Positions 33,988 through 41,716 of a stretch of DNA of 64,000 bases are shown here, in pieces. The notes under the pieces were generated by a model. That model was not told the origin of the DNA and made no database searches. It was given only the letters and a program-made list of their open reading frames with translations. This DNA is from Akkermansiaceae bacterium. Lineage in GTDB: Bacteria > Verrucomicrobiota > Verrucomicrobiia > Verrucomicrobiales > Akkermansiaceae. Location: assembly GCA_015061985.1 (NCBI GenBank), contig SUVN01000005.1, forward strand, positions 1-64,000, written 5' to 3'. The position numbers were made by a program, and so were the translations under genes. Every line of letters starts with the position of its first letter. Within the stretch, counting starts at the first letter, position 1.

Positions 33988-34930
33988 GCACTATACACCA
34001 TACACTCTTTATCCGATTGGCGCCATGAGCGCCCGCGCAGCTGCTCAGCCCCGCGAGGGTGTTCTGCTCCGTGGCGATAACGGTGGTTATGCCTGCCTCC
34101 AGCCTTGGACGGAGCTGGGTGACTCCCCTCTGGAATATGAGCTGGATGCCCTTCGTGACGGCAATCCGCTTCGTTTGGGCCAGCGTGCCCTCAAGTGTAT
34201 TGAGATTGATGGTGCAGCCCGTGCCAATGGCGTGAATCTTTTCGAGGGGCTGCGCGTGCCCCGCAGCCATGCCACGCTGACCGTCAGCACGACCCCCTCT
34301 CAGGTGTACAACCTGCACCAGCGCGGTTTCCGCGTCGGTAAGCTCAAGGTGATTCCCAAGCTGGCCTCCACGGTGGAGCGTCTCGTGAATCTGGCTTCCA
34401 TGGTGCCGGAGTGGAAGTGGCGCGTGGATTTTAACTGCACTCTCTCCCCGGAGGATGCCCTGAAGTTCTGGGACATGCTGCCGCCCGCCATGCGTGAGCG
34501 CATCGACTTCATCGAAGACCCCTGCTATTATGATGTGGAGGTCTGGCAGAAGCTGCAGGATGCCGGTATTCCCCTTGGATACGATATGCCGGTGCAGAAT
34601 GAGAGCATCATCCCCCAGCGCACCACGAAACCCATGATGCGTATCGTGAAGCCCGCCCGCCACCACAGCACCACGGGGCTGCCGGTGTTCACCACGTACA
34701 TGGATCACCCCCTGGGGCAGTGCTGGGCTGCGTACAATGCCGCCGTATTCTACAGCGACAAGCCGGCAGAGGAGGTGCCGCTCTGCGGTCTGGTGTCTCA
34801 CCACGTGTACCGTCCCAATGCCTTCTCTGAGGAACTGGGCATGAACGTGACTCCGGAGTTCCATGCACCTGCCGGTACGGGCCTTGGCTTCGACAAGCTG
34901 CTCGCTGCGCTTCCCTGGCGTACGCTCTGA
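33986..34930 (+). CDS. menC: o-succinylbenzoate synthase-like enolase-superfamily enzyme
   Basis: In MenC this reaction dehydrates SHCHC to o-succinylbenzoate for menaquinone. The 314 residues form an enolase-superfamily barrel with the expected residues in order: Lys in GKLKVIPK (near 116), Asp in WRVDFNCT (near 150), Glu in FIEDPCYY (near 176), Asp in GYDMPVQNE (near 200) and Lys in RIVKPARHH (near 217). The spacing matches OSBS; a dipeptide epimerase or N-acylamino acid racemase is less likely but cannot be excluded. The start ATG is at a promoter-linked position. A strong terminator follows the gene. Confidence 0.75.
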   Translation: MHYTPYTLYPIGAMSARAAAQPREGVLLRGDNGGYACLQPWTELGDSPLEYELDALRDGNPLRLGQRALKCIEIDGAARANGVNLFEGLRVPRSHATLTVSTTPSQVYNLHQRGFRVGKLKVIPKLASTVERLVNLASMVPEWKWRVDFNCTLSPEDALKFWDMLPPAMRERIDFIEDPCYYDVEVWQKLQDAGIPLGYDMPVQNESIIPQRTTKPMMRIVKPARHHSTTGLPVFTTYMDHPLGQCWAAYNAAVFYSDKPAEEVPLCGLVSHHVYRPNAFSEELGMNVTPEFHAPAGTGLGFDKLLAALPWRTL

Positions 34931-34950
34931 TACATTCCCTTTATACCGTA

Positions 34951-34985
34951 AAAAGAAGCGGCACCATTCGGTGTCGCTTCTTTTT
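34951..34985 (+). terminator. rho-independent terminator after the menC-like gene
   Basis: AAAAGAAGCGGCACC, loop ATTC, GGTGTCGCTTCTTTT, then a T run. The stem is near perfect, and both flanks are A/T-rich, so it may also work for the convergent DUF2147 gene. Confidence 0.85.
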
Positions 34986-35009
34986 TGATAAATTGAGGTG
35001 CGTTCGTAA

Positions 35010-35459
35010 TCAGAGCTTCGGCTTTTTGGGTGTCAGCTTGCCGCCCTTGGACTTGAAGCTTGTGTTGGGCAGCCATGTCTGGTTGCGGCCCAGGAACGCA
35101 ATCTTACCGCGCACAATCAGGTTCTTGCCGTCGCGCCAGATTTCACAGCCGTACACCTTTCCCTTGACCGGATCCAGCACTTCGCCGCCGGAGTAGGTAT
35201 CACCGTCCTTTTCCAAATCCCAGATGATATCCAGCCCCAGAACGCTCGGTGAACCCGGAATTTTGGCCTTGGCGCTCTTGTCCTTCAGCAGTTCAACAAC
35301 ACGGCCATAGTATTTGCCCTGGTGCTCGTAAATCTGCACCACGCTCTTGGCGTCCTTGGTTTCGTCATCAATGGTCGTCCAGAAGCCGACGATGCTGTCA
35401 GCCGCCTGAGCCACCATGCTGCACAGTGCCAGCATACCTGTTATCAGAATGTTTTTCAT
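35010..35459 (-). CDS. exported DUF2147-type protein
   Basis: A signal peptide (MKNILITGMLALCSMVAQAA, cleavage after about 20) is followed by a compact beta-barrel domain: IVGFWTTIDDETKDAKSVVQIYE, YYGRVV, GGEVLDPVKGKVYGCEIW and LIVRGKIAFLGRNQTW. These are the DUF2147 (COG4731) hallmarks. The total is 149 residues and the product is periplasmic. Its biochemical role is unknown; members are small lipocalin-like domains. It converges on the menC-like gene with a shared terminator and has a strong promoter with a palindrome over +1. Confidence 0.85.
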   Translation of the reverse strand: MKNILITGMLALCSMVAQAADSIVGFWTTIDDETKDAKSVVQIYEHQGKYYGRVVELLKDKSAKAKIPGSPSVLGLDIIWDLEKDGDTYSGGEVLDPVKGKVYGCEIWRDGKNLIVRGKIAFLGRNQTWLPNTSFKSKGGKLTPKKPKL

Positions 35460-35483
35460 GGTCTTTCTTTTTTGAGGTTATAT

Positions 35484-35499
35484 GTAGAGGTAACTCTAC
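35484..35499 (-). promoter_or_regulatory. palindrome over the DUF2147 gene start of transcription
   Basis: GTAGAG, GTAA, CTCTAC: perfect 6-bp arms spanning the -10 edge and the predicted +1. It could be an operator or a 5'-end RNA hairpin. Confidence 0.4.
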
Positions 35500-35526
35500 C
35501 CTAAAGTATGCTCTAGCTTTTGTCAA
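35498..35526 (-). promoter_or_regulatory. DUF2147 gene promoter
   Basis: On the minus strand, GCTTGACA holds the -35 (TTGACA, consensus), with a 17-base spacer and -10 TAGGGT. The predicted leader is about 32 bases, without an SD. Confidence 0.6.
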
Positions 35527-35540
35527 GCATTTTTACAAAT

Positions 35541-35571
35541 AAAAATCCCCCGCAGAAAAACTCAGCGGGGG
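35541..35571 (-). terminator. birA terminator
   Basis: On the minus strand: CCCCCGC, an 11-base loop, GCGGGGG, then ATTTTTATTTG. It lies 25 bases after the birA stop. Confidence 0.75.
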
Positions 35572-35596
35572 AGGAAGAGAGAGGAAAATCAAGCCG

Positions 35597-36334
35597 TCAG
35601 ATAAGCTCCTTGAGCCTGTTGACCGTGATACCGGGCACGGTGATAGTGGAACCGTCGGGGCGACTCAGAATCGGGGAGCCGTCGTGTGCCACTCCGCAGA
35701 AGAACCCACAGATACGTTCGCTATCGGTGATGGCAACCACCGGGCGGCTGCTGCCCCAGGCTTTTTCCAGCATCGGCTTGATGGCCTGCAAACCACCGTC
35801 CATGAAAAGCTTGAGAACCTCTGCCAGCTTGTCGCCCAACTCGGCACGAAGCCCACGCACAGTGGGGCAGGTGCGCACCAAATCCTCCAGCCGAACCACC
35901 GGGTCTGTGGTGCTGCCGCTCAAATCGCGGATATCATTGTGCATGTTGATACCGATACCGATGGAGGCCATGTTGGCACTCGGGCGTTCCACGAGAATAC
36001 CGGCAAGCTTGGCACGACCGACCAGCACGTCATTCGGCCAGCGCAGACGCAGTCCTTTGATGTTGTATTTGGCAAGGGTTTCCATGATGGCAGCGCCCGC
36101 CACCAGCGGCAGTACGCCCCAATGAAGATCCGTACGCGCTTCAATCGGCACGTTGTAGGTAGCCCAGAGACCGCCGGGCGTACCATACCAGGCGCGGTTG
36201 AAGCGACCTCGCCCTTTGGTTTGGCTCTCACAGTTCACGACACTCCACGGCGGCAGCTTGCGCGCCACGTTGAACGTCGATTCGCACTCCGTTACTTCCT
36301 TGATTTGCCAGTTAATGCTCACGCAGCCTATCAT
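35597..36334 (-). CDS. birA: biotin--protein ligase (no DNA-binding domain)
   Basis: BirA adenylates biotin and attaches it to the carboxylase carrier protein. The 245-residue protein has the catalytic domain only: TESTF-like CESTFNVAR, TKGRGRFNRAW (biotinyl-AMP loop), RLRWPNDVLV and KLAGILVERP. The N-terminal winged-helix repressor domain of E. coli BirA is absent, so it should not regulate by itself. The ATG at 36334 (MIGCVSIN) is preferred to one 48 bases upstream because the promoter lies between them. It pairs functionally with bioD at 13317, although far from it. Confidence 0.92.
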   Translation of the reverse strand: MIGCVSINWQIKEVTECESTFNVARKLPPWSVVNCESQTKGRGRFNRAWYGTPGGLWATYNVPIEARTDLHWGVLPLVAGAAIMETLAKYNIKGLRLRWPNDVLVGRAKLAGILVERPSANMASIGIGINMHNDIRDLSGSTTDPVVRLEDLVRTCPTVRGLRAELGDKLAEVLKLFMDGGLQAIKPMLEKAWGSSRPVVAITDSERICGFFCGVAHDGSPILSRPDGSTITVPGITVNRLKELI

Positions 36335-36354
36335 ACAACACCCCTTTGCCCACG

Positions 36355-36382
36355 TCCATACCAAAAGCGCAAAAAATGACAA
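36355..36382 (-). promoter_or_regulatory. birA promoter
   Basis: On the minus strand: TTGTCA, a 16-base spacer, TATGGA. Its -35 lies inside the divergent-region palindrome ATGAC-AAAA-GTCAT. Confidence 0.4.
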
Positions 36383-36389
36383 AAGTCAT
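36376..36389. promoter_or_regulatory. palindrome between divergent birA and GNAT genes
   Basis: ATGAC, AAAA, GTCAT: a perfect 5-bp dyad in an A/T-rich setting. It overlaps the birA -35 and lies about 10 bases before the GNAT -35. An operator that controls both genes is possible. Confidence 0.4.
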
Positions 36390-36398
36390 CAAAAAATG

Positions 36399-36427
36399 TT
36401 GGTTGGAGCATCGTTTTCTGCTATGCT
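36399..36427 (+). promoter_or_regulatory. GNAT gene promoter, predicted leaderless GTG
   Basis: TTGGTT, a 17-base spacer, TATGCT. The GTG at 36434 is 6 bases after the -10, so +1 falls on the start codon. This supports the GTG start. Confidence 0.5.
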
Positions 36428-36433
36428 GACGGT

Positions 36434-36976
36434 GTGCTGAGTGTCAGAAGACCACGTATCCCCTCCTGCCATGCGGCAGAACTTTATGAGAAGGCTTTTC
36501 CGTTCTGCGAAAGGAGAAGCGAGGCGTGTCATATAGCCAAGGTCGCGTTGGAGGCAGATTTCTTTGCGATGGAACTCTATACGGATGCCGGAATGTTTGT
36601 CGGAATTTTGTATTATTGGTACTGGCCGCAGCATTCTCTCCTGTTTGTGGAGCATCTGGCCATTGCCGAGCACCTGCGGGGCATGGGGTTCGGGCATGAG
36701 GCTCTCAGACTCGTTCAACTGCCGGGAACTTGCGTACTTCTGGAAATAGAACCGGTTGTGGATGCTCAGACTTCCCGCAGACTTGCCTTTTATGAATCGG
36801 CCGGATTTACTCGCCTGCCATACCCGCATGTCCAGTTGCCGTACCACAGCGGCGGAAATCCTGTTCCTCTTGAGCTGCTTTCCTTCCGAAGCGATGGTAA
36901 ACCCGCTGCCGAAGCGCAGGTGGCGCTTCTGGAGCATTTGCTGCATACGCAGGTAATGCTTCCGATTCCTGCTTGA
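36434..36976 (+). CDS. GNAT-family N-acetyltransferase
   Basis: A GNAT fold of 180 residues: LLFVEHLAIAEHLRGMGFGHEAL contains the acetyl-CoA-binding R/Q-x-x-G-x-G/A-like segment (LRGMGFG, near 82). The last strand and helix are RRLAFYESAGFTRLP. The transferred acetyl acceptor is unknown. The start is GTG 36434, from the promoter position. It is monocistronic and divergent from birA. Confidence 0.8.
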   Translation: MLSVRRPRIPSCHAAELYEKAFPFCERRSEACHIAKVALEADFFAMELYTDAGMFVGILYYWYWPQHSLLFVEHLAIAEHLRGMGFGHEALRLVQLPGTCVLLEIEPVVDAQTSRRLAFYESAGFTRLPYPHVQLPYHSGGNPVPLELLSFRSDGKPAAEAQVALLEHLLHTQVMLPIPA

Positions 36977-37110
36977 CGTCTGACGTGTTAGCGATTCTCA
37001 TTGTTACTTTGCGTCAACGCGATGAACCTGAAGCAATCTGCTTGCCGGAGAGGCATATGCGGGTCTGCAACATGCCTGTGGCGTTTTTTCTGCCATTTCA
37101 CCTAATTGTC

Positions 37111-37139
37111 TTGTTTTCGGAGAGAGTATTGGGTAGAAT
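37111..37139 (+). promoter_or_regulatory. promoter before the small lipoprotein
   Basis: TTGTTT, a 17-base spacer, TAGAAT. The ATG at 37177 follows after a leader of about 31 bases. Confidence 0.45.
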
Positions 37140-37176
37140 CCTCTTCGTTGATTAGCAACACGCCCAGCCCGTATTT

Positions 37177-37269
37177 ATGGAGATAAAATCCCTCATGCCT
37201 ATCGCCTGCAGTTGCCTGCTTCTTTCTGCGTGCAGCGATGAGAATGTGCTGGCTGAGGAAGTCGTTTGA
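37177..37269 (+). CDS. very small lipoprotein-like peptide
   Basis: A 30-residue frame: MEIKSLMPIACSCLLLSACS followed by an acidic tail, DENVLAEEVV. LLSAC is a good lipobox, with the Cys at position 19. The mature peptide would be only about 12 residues, similar in plan to entericidin-type lipoproteins, but sequence identity is not claimed. It may be a truncated relic. A promoter-like element precedes it. Confidence 0.4.
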   Translation: MEIKSLMPIACSCLLLSACSDENVLAEEVV

Positions 37270-37344
37270 GAGCCGGGAGGGATGTTATGTATATGAGAGT
37301 ATGTATTTGTCCTTCGATTGTGAGGATAACAGTCCGGTGATAAA

Positions 37345-38265
37345 ATGCTTTTTATGAACGAGAACGAAAAGGGACGAACCGGTGGGCAGTCGGGAGTAAG
37401 TTTGCTTCTGTACCTGCTGTTGATTGTGCCGTTGTACTGGGGCGTGCTACAGCTGCATGGGCAGTTGGCGGAAACGGATGCCCGGGATGCCTGGAACAGG
37501 GTGGCGGCTCCATGGTTGGGAGATGCCCCGACAGGAATTGCCGCCGTTGATTATGTGCCGCCTCATCCGGAGCAATTCGGGTGCAGAGTGTTTATCATTC
37601 CTCCCGGAGGAGATTGGAAGGCGCGTATCATCAACACTTTTGATATGCTGGGGGAATATACGCTGGCAGGTGAAGAGAAACGGAGTGTGCTGCGAAAGAC
37701 CTTGGGCTACAGGGGGGCATTCCGTGTATACGATATGGGGGTGGCAAAACGCTGTGTGCGGGAAATACTGCCGGAAGAAAACCGCCATGTCTGGTATACC
37801 CCATCGCTCATGTCTCCCTATTTGCTGGAGCTGCCGGACGGCTGGCTGGTGTTCTGTGCGGATGATGTCAATGCCGAAAAGGATTCAGCCAATGCCGTGA
37901 CGCTCTGCCCGCCGCACCCGCAGTACCTGAGTGATTTCCCTACATGTCGTTTGCTCTGTCGAGCCTCGTTGGGAGTGGGGGTATTTCTCTTTCCAGCTCT
38001 GTTTTGCTGTATCGGCTGTCTCTGGGTGCAGCGCAGACGTCTGCGCGATGCTGCCACGCTATTCATTTGTCTGGTTCTGCCGCCTTTGGCTGCGTTGGGA
38101 GCAGAGATGGCTGCGATGCATCTGAACGGGAATCCCTACGAGCCATTGGCTGTATTCGGGCACATCTTTTTTAATTTTTGTGCAGCCTGCGGTCTGGTCT
38201 TACTTACCTTTGTTGTTCGGCGTACTTGTCGGATTTTCCGTCTTGTCGGGCGCTCTCATGTTTGA
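37345..38265 (+). CDS. membrane protein of unknown function
   Basis: The 306-residue protein has an N-terminal membrane helix (about 22-42), a large extracytoplasmic loop (about 50-200) and three C-terminal helices (about 210-232, 240-262, 270-290). A second in-frame ATG (37354) is an equally good start. The loop has no recognised domain. No SD or clear promoter is visible. It precedes a GNAT gene by 18 bases, but that gene has its own promoter inside this gene's 3' end. Confidence 0.65.
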   Translation: MLFMNENEKGRTGGQSGVSLLLYLLLIVPLYWGVLQLHGQLAETDARDAWNRVAAPWLGDAPTGIAAVDYVPPHPEQFGCRVFIIPPGGDWKARIINTFDMLGEYTLAGEEKRSVLRKTLGYRGAFRVYDMGVAKRCVREILPEENRHVWYTPSLMSPYLLELPDGWLVFCADDVNAEKDSANAVTLCPPHPQYLSDFPTCRLLCRASLGVGVFLFPALFCCIGCLWVQRRRLRDAATLFICLVLPPLAALGAEMAAMHLNGNPYEPLAVFGHIFFNFCAACGLVLLTFVVRRTCRIFRLVGRSHV

Positions 38266-38271
38266 TATAGT
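38243..38271 (+). promoter_or_regulatory. promoter of the PAT-like acetyltransferase
   Basis: TTGTCG, a 17-base spacer, TATAGT. The ATG at 38284 is 12 bases after the -10, so the leader is about 6 bases. The element sits in the 3' end of the upstream gene. Confidence 0.45.
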
Positions 38272-38283
38272 GACGCAGTTGCT

Positions 38284-38766
38284 ATGATACGATCTGTCAA
38301 ACCGGAGGATGCTGCTGCCATAGCCGCCATCTATAATGAGTATGTTCTGCACACGACTGTTTCCTTTGAGACGGAAGCCGTCTCCGAGGATGAGATGCGG
38401 GAGCGCATCAGGCGCTTTTCGGCGAATTATCCATACATCGTGGAAGAATCAGACGGGGTGATACACGGCTATTGCTATGCTCACCCATGGAAAGAGCGCG
38501 CAGCTTACTGCCGCAGTTGGGAAACCACTATTTACCTGCGCTCCGACTGCGTTGGACAGGGGATAGGAAGCCGTCTTATGCTGGAGCTCATTGCCCGCTG
38601 TCGTGCAGCAGGGTGTCATACCCTCATTGCCTGTATAACAGGTGATAATACCACCAGCCGGATGTTTCATGAGCAACTGGGGTTTTCCTCCGTATCCCGA
38701 TTCCGAGAAGTAGGTGTCAAGTTTGGGCGCTTTCTGGATGTAGAGGATTATCAGTTGATATTGTAA
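38284..38766 (+). CDS. GNAT acetyltransferase, phosphinothricin-acetyltransferase-like
   Basis: The 160 residues follow the PAT/Bar pattern: MIRSVKPEDAAAIAAIYNEYV, TTVSFET, YCYAHPWKERAAYCRSWETTIYL (cut here by eye), CVGQGIGSRLMLELI (acetyl-CoA loop) and HEQLGFSSVSRFREVGVKFGRFLDV. The family acetylates small amines or amino acid analogues. The usual physiological substrate is unclear, with methionine sulfone or sulfoximine known for some members. Confidence 0.85.
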   Translation: MIRSVKPEDAAAIAAIYNEYVLHTTVSFETEAVSEDEMRERIRRFSANYPYIVEESDGVIHGYCYAHPWKERAAYCRSWETTIYLRSDCVGQGIGSRLMLELIARCRAAGCHTLIACITGDNTTSRMFHEQLGFSSVSRFREVGVKFGRFLDVEDYQLIL

Positions 38767-38783
38767 TCTTGTATGCCGCAGCT

Positions 38784-39440
38784 TCAGTGTAGGTATTGAG
38801 TCGGGTCAGGGATGCCGGCGGCGAGGAAAGACTCGCGGCGTTCGCGGCAGGTGGCACATTGGCCGCAGTGACGCTCGCGCCCGCAATAGCAGGAATAGGT
38901 GTGAGAAAAATCAACCCCGAGTTCGGCTCCGATGGCGGTTATTTCCTCTTTGGTGTTGGCGATGAAGGGACGCAGGATTTGCAGGTTCGCATAGGTTCCC
39001 AGCGAGATGGCGCTTGCCATGGCAGCCATGAAGTCTTCTCGACAATCGGGGTAGAGGGCATGGTCTCCCCCATGTGCGGCGATGACGATACCCTCTGCGC
39101 CCTTGCTTTCCGCAATACCGGCGGCTATGGCAAGAAAGATGCCGTTGCGGAAAGGGACAACGGTTTGTTTGAGGTTGTCCTCAGCGTAATCGGCGGCAGG
39201 TATGGCATCCGCTCCGCTGAGCAGGGCGCTTTCCAGATGGGTGGAAATGCTGCGCAGGTCAATTTCGTGGTAGGGTATGCCGAGACTTTCTGCCTGCCAT
39301 CGTGCGCAGGCAAGCTCGCGTGCGGCGTGATTGCTGCCATAATCGAAGGAGAGGGCGCAGACCACCTTGTGTCGGCGGTGCGCCCAATGAAGTGCGGTTG
39401 TGGAATCCAGACCGCCGGAAAGCAGGACGGCTACGTTCAT
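38784..39440 (-). CDS. queC: 7-cyano-7-deazaguanine synthase
   Basis: QueC converts 7-carboxy-7-deazaguanine to preQ0 with ATP and ammonia. The 218 residues contain the PP-loop VLLSGGLDSTTALHW (residues 5-19) and a C-terminal zinc site CYCGRERHCGQCATCRER. The ATG at 39440 is preferred to one 87 bases upstream, which lies inside queF. Its start overlaps the queF stop. Order in the operon: cysS-queF-queC. Confidence 0.95.
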   Translation of the reverse strand: MNVAVLLSGGLDSTTALHWAHRRHKVVCALSFDYGSNHAARELACARWQAESLGIPYHEIDLRSISTHLESALLSGADAIPAADYAEDNLKQTVVPFRNGIFLAIAAGIAESKGAEGIVIAAHGGDHALYPDCREDFMAAMASAISLGTYANLQILRPFIANTKEEITAIGAELGVDFSHTYSCYCGRERHCGQCATCRERRESFLAAGIPDPTQYLH

Positions 39441-39850
39441 GCAGGACGGTTTTCCGGCTTGTGTTCTGCGGTACAGGTGAGCTGAATACCACCACGAGCC
39501 CCGAACCGGCCTTCCACTTTCATCCATGCGGGGTCAACAGCTGCTACGAGGTCATCCAGAATACGGTTCACGACCTGTTCATTGAAGGCGGCGTAGTTGC
39601 GGAAAGAGACAAGGTAGTACTTCAGACTCTTGGTCTCCACCACCTTGTCAGCAGGACAATAGGTGATGGTGAGGTGGCAGCTGTCCGGTTGTCCCGTGAC
39701 GGGGCAGAGCGAGGTGAACTCATGCGTGGTGAGGGTCACCACATAGCGCCGCTGCGGGCTGCGGTTCGGGAATGCCTCCAGTTTGGCATCCTCCGGGCTA
39801 CGGTAGAATTCGGTGTGCTTGCCGAGCAGAGAAAGGTCTTTGCTATCCAT
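39437..39850 (-). CDS. queF: NADPH-dependent preQ0 reductase
   Basis: QueF reduces preQ0 to preQ1 in queuosine synthesis. This short, unimodular type has 137 residues. The catalytic Cys is in FTSLCPVTGQPD, with LTITYCPADKVVETKSLKYYL (cut here by eye; the QueF motif) and HEQV-like FNEQVVNRI. No preQ1 riboswitch is visible upstream, where cysS ends only eight bases before. The stop overlaps queC (ATGA). Confidence 0.95.
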   Translation of the reverse strand: MDSKDLSLLGKHTEFYRSPEDAKLEAFPNRSPQRRYVVTLTTHEFTSLCPVTGQPDSCHLTITYCPADKVVETKSLKYYLVSFRNYAAFNEQVVNRILDDLVAAVDPAWMKVEGRFGARGGIQLTCTAEHKPENRPA

Positions 39851-39858
39851 GTCAGAGA

Positions 39859-41274
39859 TTATGCTTTAGTGAGTTTGTAACCATCCTTACCGTCTTTCAT
39901 GGCCCAGCCAAGCTCTGCGAGCTTGCCACGCAGGGCATCGGCGGTGGCCCAGTCCTTAGCCAGACGCGCAGCCCAGCGTTCATCTGCTATGGCTTTGATG
40001 TCGGCCGGCACTTCAATGTCTGCGTCAGGGTCAGGCAGTTGCAGCCCGAGAGCCTCCATGATGAAACGGAATGCTTTCCAGACTTCTTCCGCAGCTGCGG
40101 CATCCATTTCCGCAGGCTTGATACCCTTGATGGCGCTGAATACGTGGCCGAGTGCCTCCGGCCCGTTCAGGTCATCCTCCAGGCTGTCCCATGCGGGTTG
40201 GAACGCGCCGAGAGCAGGGGCTTTCTTCACTAAATCGCGGTAGGAGGGTTCCTTTGCACCGCTGGCTTTAGCCAGTTCTTTATCGAATCTCCCCAGCTTG
40301 TTGAGGGCGCTGGTGGCATCCTTCATGCCGTTGAGAGTAAAGTTAAGCGGGCGACGGTAGTAAGCGCCGGCCAGCACATAGCGCAGAGCGGCGGGGGTAT
40401 AGCCCATTTCCTGCAGCTGGTCAAGGGTGTACATGTTGCCCAAGCTCTTGCTCATCTTGGCACCGTCTACCAGCAGGTGGGTCACGTGGAACCAGTGGCG
40501 GGCAAACTCACCGCCGCAGGCACAGCGACTCTGGGCTATCTCATTCTCATGATGCGGGAATACCAAATCAACGCCGCCGGAGTGCAGGTCGAAGGTGTCG
40601 CCCAGGTATTTGTGGCTCATGGCAGAGCATTCCAAATGCCAGCCGGGACGCCCCTCACCCCACGGAGACGGCCAGAAGTTAGGCCCATCTTCCGGTCGGC
40701 GAGCTTTCCACAGCACGAAGTCAGCCACGCTGTCCTTTTCGTATTCATCCGTATCGGCGCGGGTGTTGGCCGTCTTGCCAAGGTCAAGTTCCTGACGGTC
40801 CAGATGAGCCAGTCTGCCGTAGTCGGCATAGGAAGAAATGCGGAAGTAGACGGAGCCGTCCTCGCTCTGGTAGGCGTGACCGGCATCCATAAGCTTCTGT
40901 ACGATGTCCAGCTGTTCCTTGATGTGGCCCACGGCGCTGGGTTCCACATGCGGGGCAAGGCAGTTGAGTGCCTTGCAATCATCATGGAACTTGGCTGTCC
41001 ACTTGGCCGTATACTCACCCAGGGGCATGCCCTGAGCCTGTGAGTTGCGGATGGTCTTGTCATCCACGTCCGTCAGATTGCGCACGTGCTTGGTGCGCAG
41101 ACCACCCAGTTCCACCACACGGCGGAAGACATCCTGCACCACAAAGGTGCGGAAGTTGCCGATATGAGCCGCAGCATACACAGTCGGGCCGCAACAGTAG
41201 AAGCGCAGCTGCTTGCCGTCTTCTGCCTGCACGGGCTTCATCGCCCCCGACTGTGTATCATATAAGTTCAACAT
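39859..41274 (-). CDS. cysS: cysteinyl-tRNA synthetase
   Basis: A class I synthetase of 471 residues. The motifs are CGPTVYAAAHIGNFRTF (HIGH-type with a zinc Cys, near residue 28), GRPGWHLECSAMS (zinc ligands) and KMSKSLGN (near residue 267). A C-terminal anticodon-binding helical region follows. All catalytic elements are present. It is transcribed from a near-consensus promoter, with queF and queC behind it. Confidence 0.97.
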   Translation of the reverse strand: MLNLYDTQSGAMKPVQAEDGKQLRFYCCGPTVYAAAHIGNFRTFVVQDVFRRVVELGGLRTKHVRNLTDVDDKTIRNSQAQGMPLGEYTAKWTAKFHDDCKALNCLAPHVEPSAVGHIKEQLDIVQKLMDAGHAYQSEDGSVYFRISSYADYGRLAHLDRQELDLGKTANTRADTDEYEKDSVADFVLWKARRPEDGPNFWPSPWGEGRPGWHLECSAMSHKYLGDTFDLHSGGVDLVFPHHENEIAQSRCACGGEFARHWFHVTHLLVDGAKMSKSLGNMYTLDQLQEMGYTPAALRYVLAGAYYRRPLNFTLNGMKDATSALNKLGRFDKELAKASGAKEPSYRDLVKKAPALGAFQPAWDSLEDDLNGPEALGHVFSAIKGIKPAEMDAAAAEEVWKAFRFIMEALGLQLPDPDADIEVPADIKAIADERWAARLAKDWATADALRGKLAELGWAMKDGKDGYKLTKA

Positions 41275-41284
41275 AACGCGCGGA

Positions 41285-41313
41285 AGTATACCGTGTTACC
41301 CTCCTTATGTCAA
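41285..41313 (-). promoter_or_regulatory. cysS promoter
   Basis: On the minus strand: TTGACA, a 17-base spacer, TATACT. The ATG at 41274 is 10 bases after the -10; the leader is about 4 bases. This is the strongest promoter by consensus in the window. Confidence 0.7.
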
Positions 41314-41353
41314 GGCAATGCCGCGTGGTGTCGCGGAGAATGACGAACACCGT

Positions 41354-41716
41354 TCAGAAACGGGATGCCCACGGCCTGCCTGCCCGTATCAGCAAGGTGG
41401 TGGTGATGATGTGCAGCAGCCCGGTGCCGCCGCCCAGCAGGACAATGGCAATCAGGATGAATGCGTCCGGTTCCATCTGTTGCATGATGATGATAAAGAC
41501 GTTGACCGCAAGGATGACATACAGTAGCCATCCGCTGATTATCAGTGCTTTTCTGTAGGCTGGCTGTTGTGCCGCAGCGGATGCTCCCCGGAGGTAGCAA
41601 TGCAGGGCTGCCGGCACTCCGGTGATTATCCATGCCAAGATGATTCCCGCGAAGGAGTCCAACGGCAGGAAGACGAGGAAGTTGAGTATCAGAAATAGAG
41701 TAATGAGGCGATTCAT
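41354..41716 (-). CDS. small membrane protein behind the alpha-2-macroglobulin gene
   Basis: The 120 residues form three or four membrane helices (about 4-22, 24-44, 55-78, 85-112) and a short C-terminal tail. No family is recognised. The start overlaps the stop of the alpha-2-macroglobulin gene (ATGA), so the two are translated together. A role in anchoring or regulating that protein is inference. Confidence 0.65.
   Translation of the reverse strand: MNRLITLFLILNFLVFLPLDSFAGIILAWIITGVPAALHCYLRGASAAAQQPAYRKALIISGWLLYVILAVNVFIIIMQQMEPDAFILIAIVLLGGGTGLLHIITTTLLIRAGRPWASRF

Larger units (their letters stand above)
36977..37344 (+). other. intergenic stretch with a small lipoprotein gene
   Basis: Between the GNAT gene and the next membrane protein gene there is no large gene. 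The stretch holds a promoter (37111-37139) and a 30-codon lipoprotein-like reading frame (37177-37269). The rest shows no clear feature. Confidence 0.5.

Noticed and set aside
33986..34930. Dipeptide epimerase instead of MenC for the enolase-superfamily gene
   Set aside because: The Lys-Asp-Glu-Asp-Lys order fits both, but the length of 314 and short capping domain fit o-succinylbenzoate synthase better. The alternative is kept only as a possibility.
39851..39900. preQ1 riboswitch for queF-queC
   Set aside because: Only eight bases separate cysS and queF, and no preQ1 aptamer pattern is visible in the cysS 3' end.
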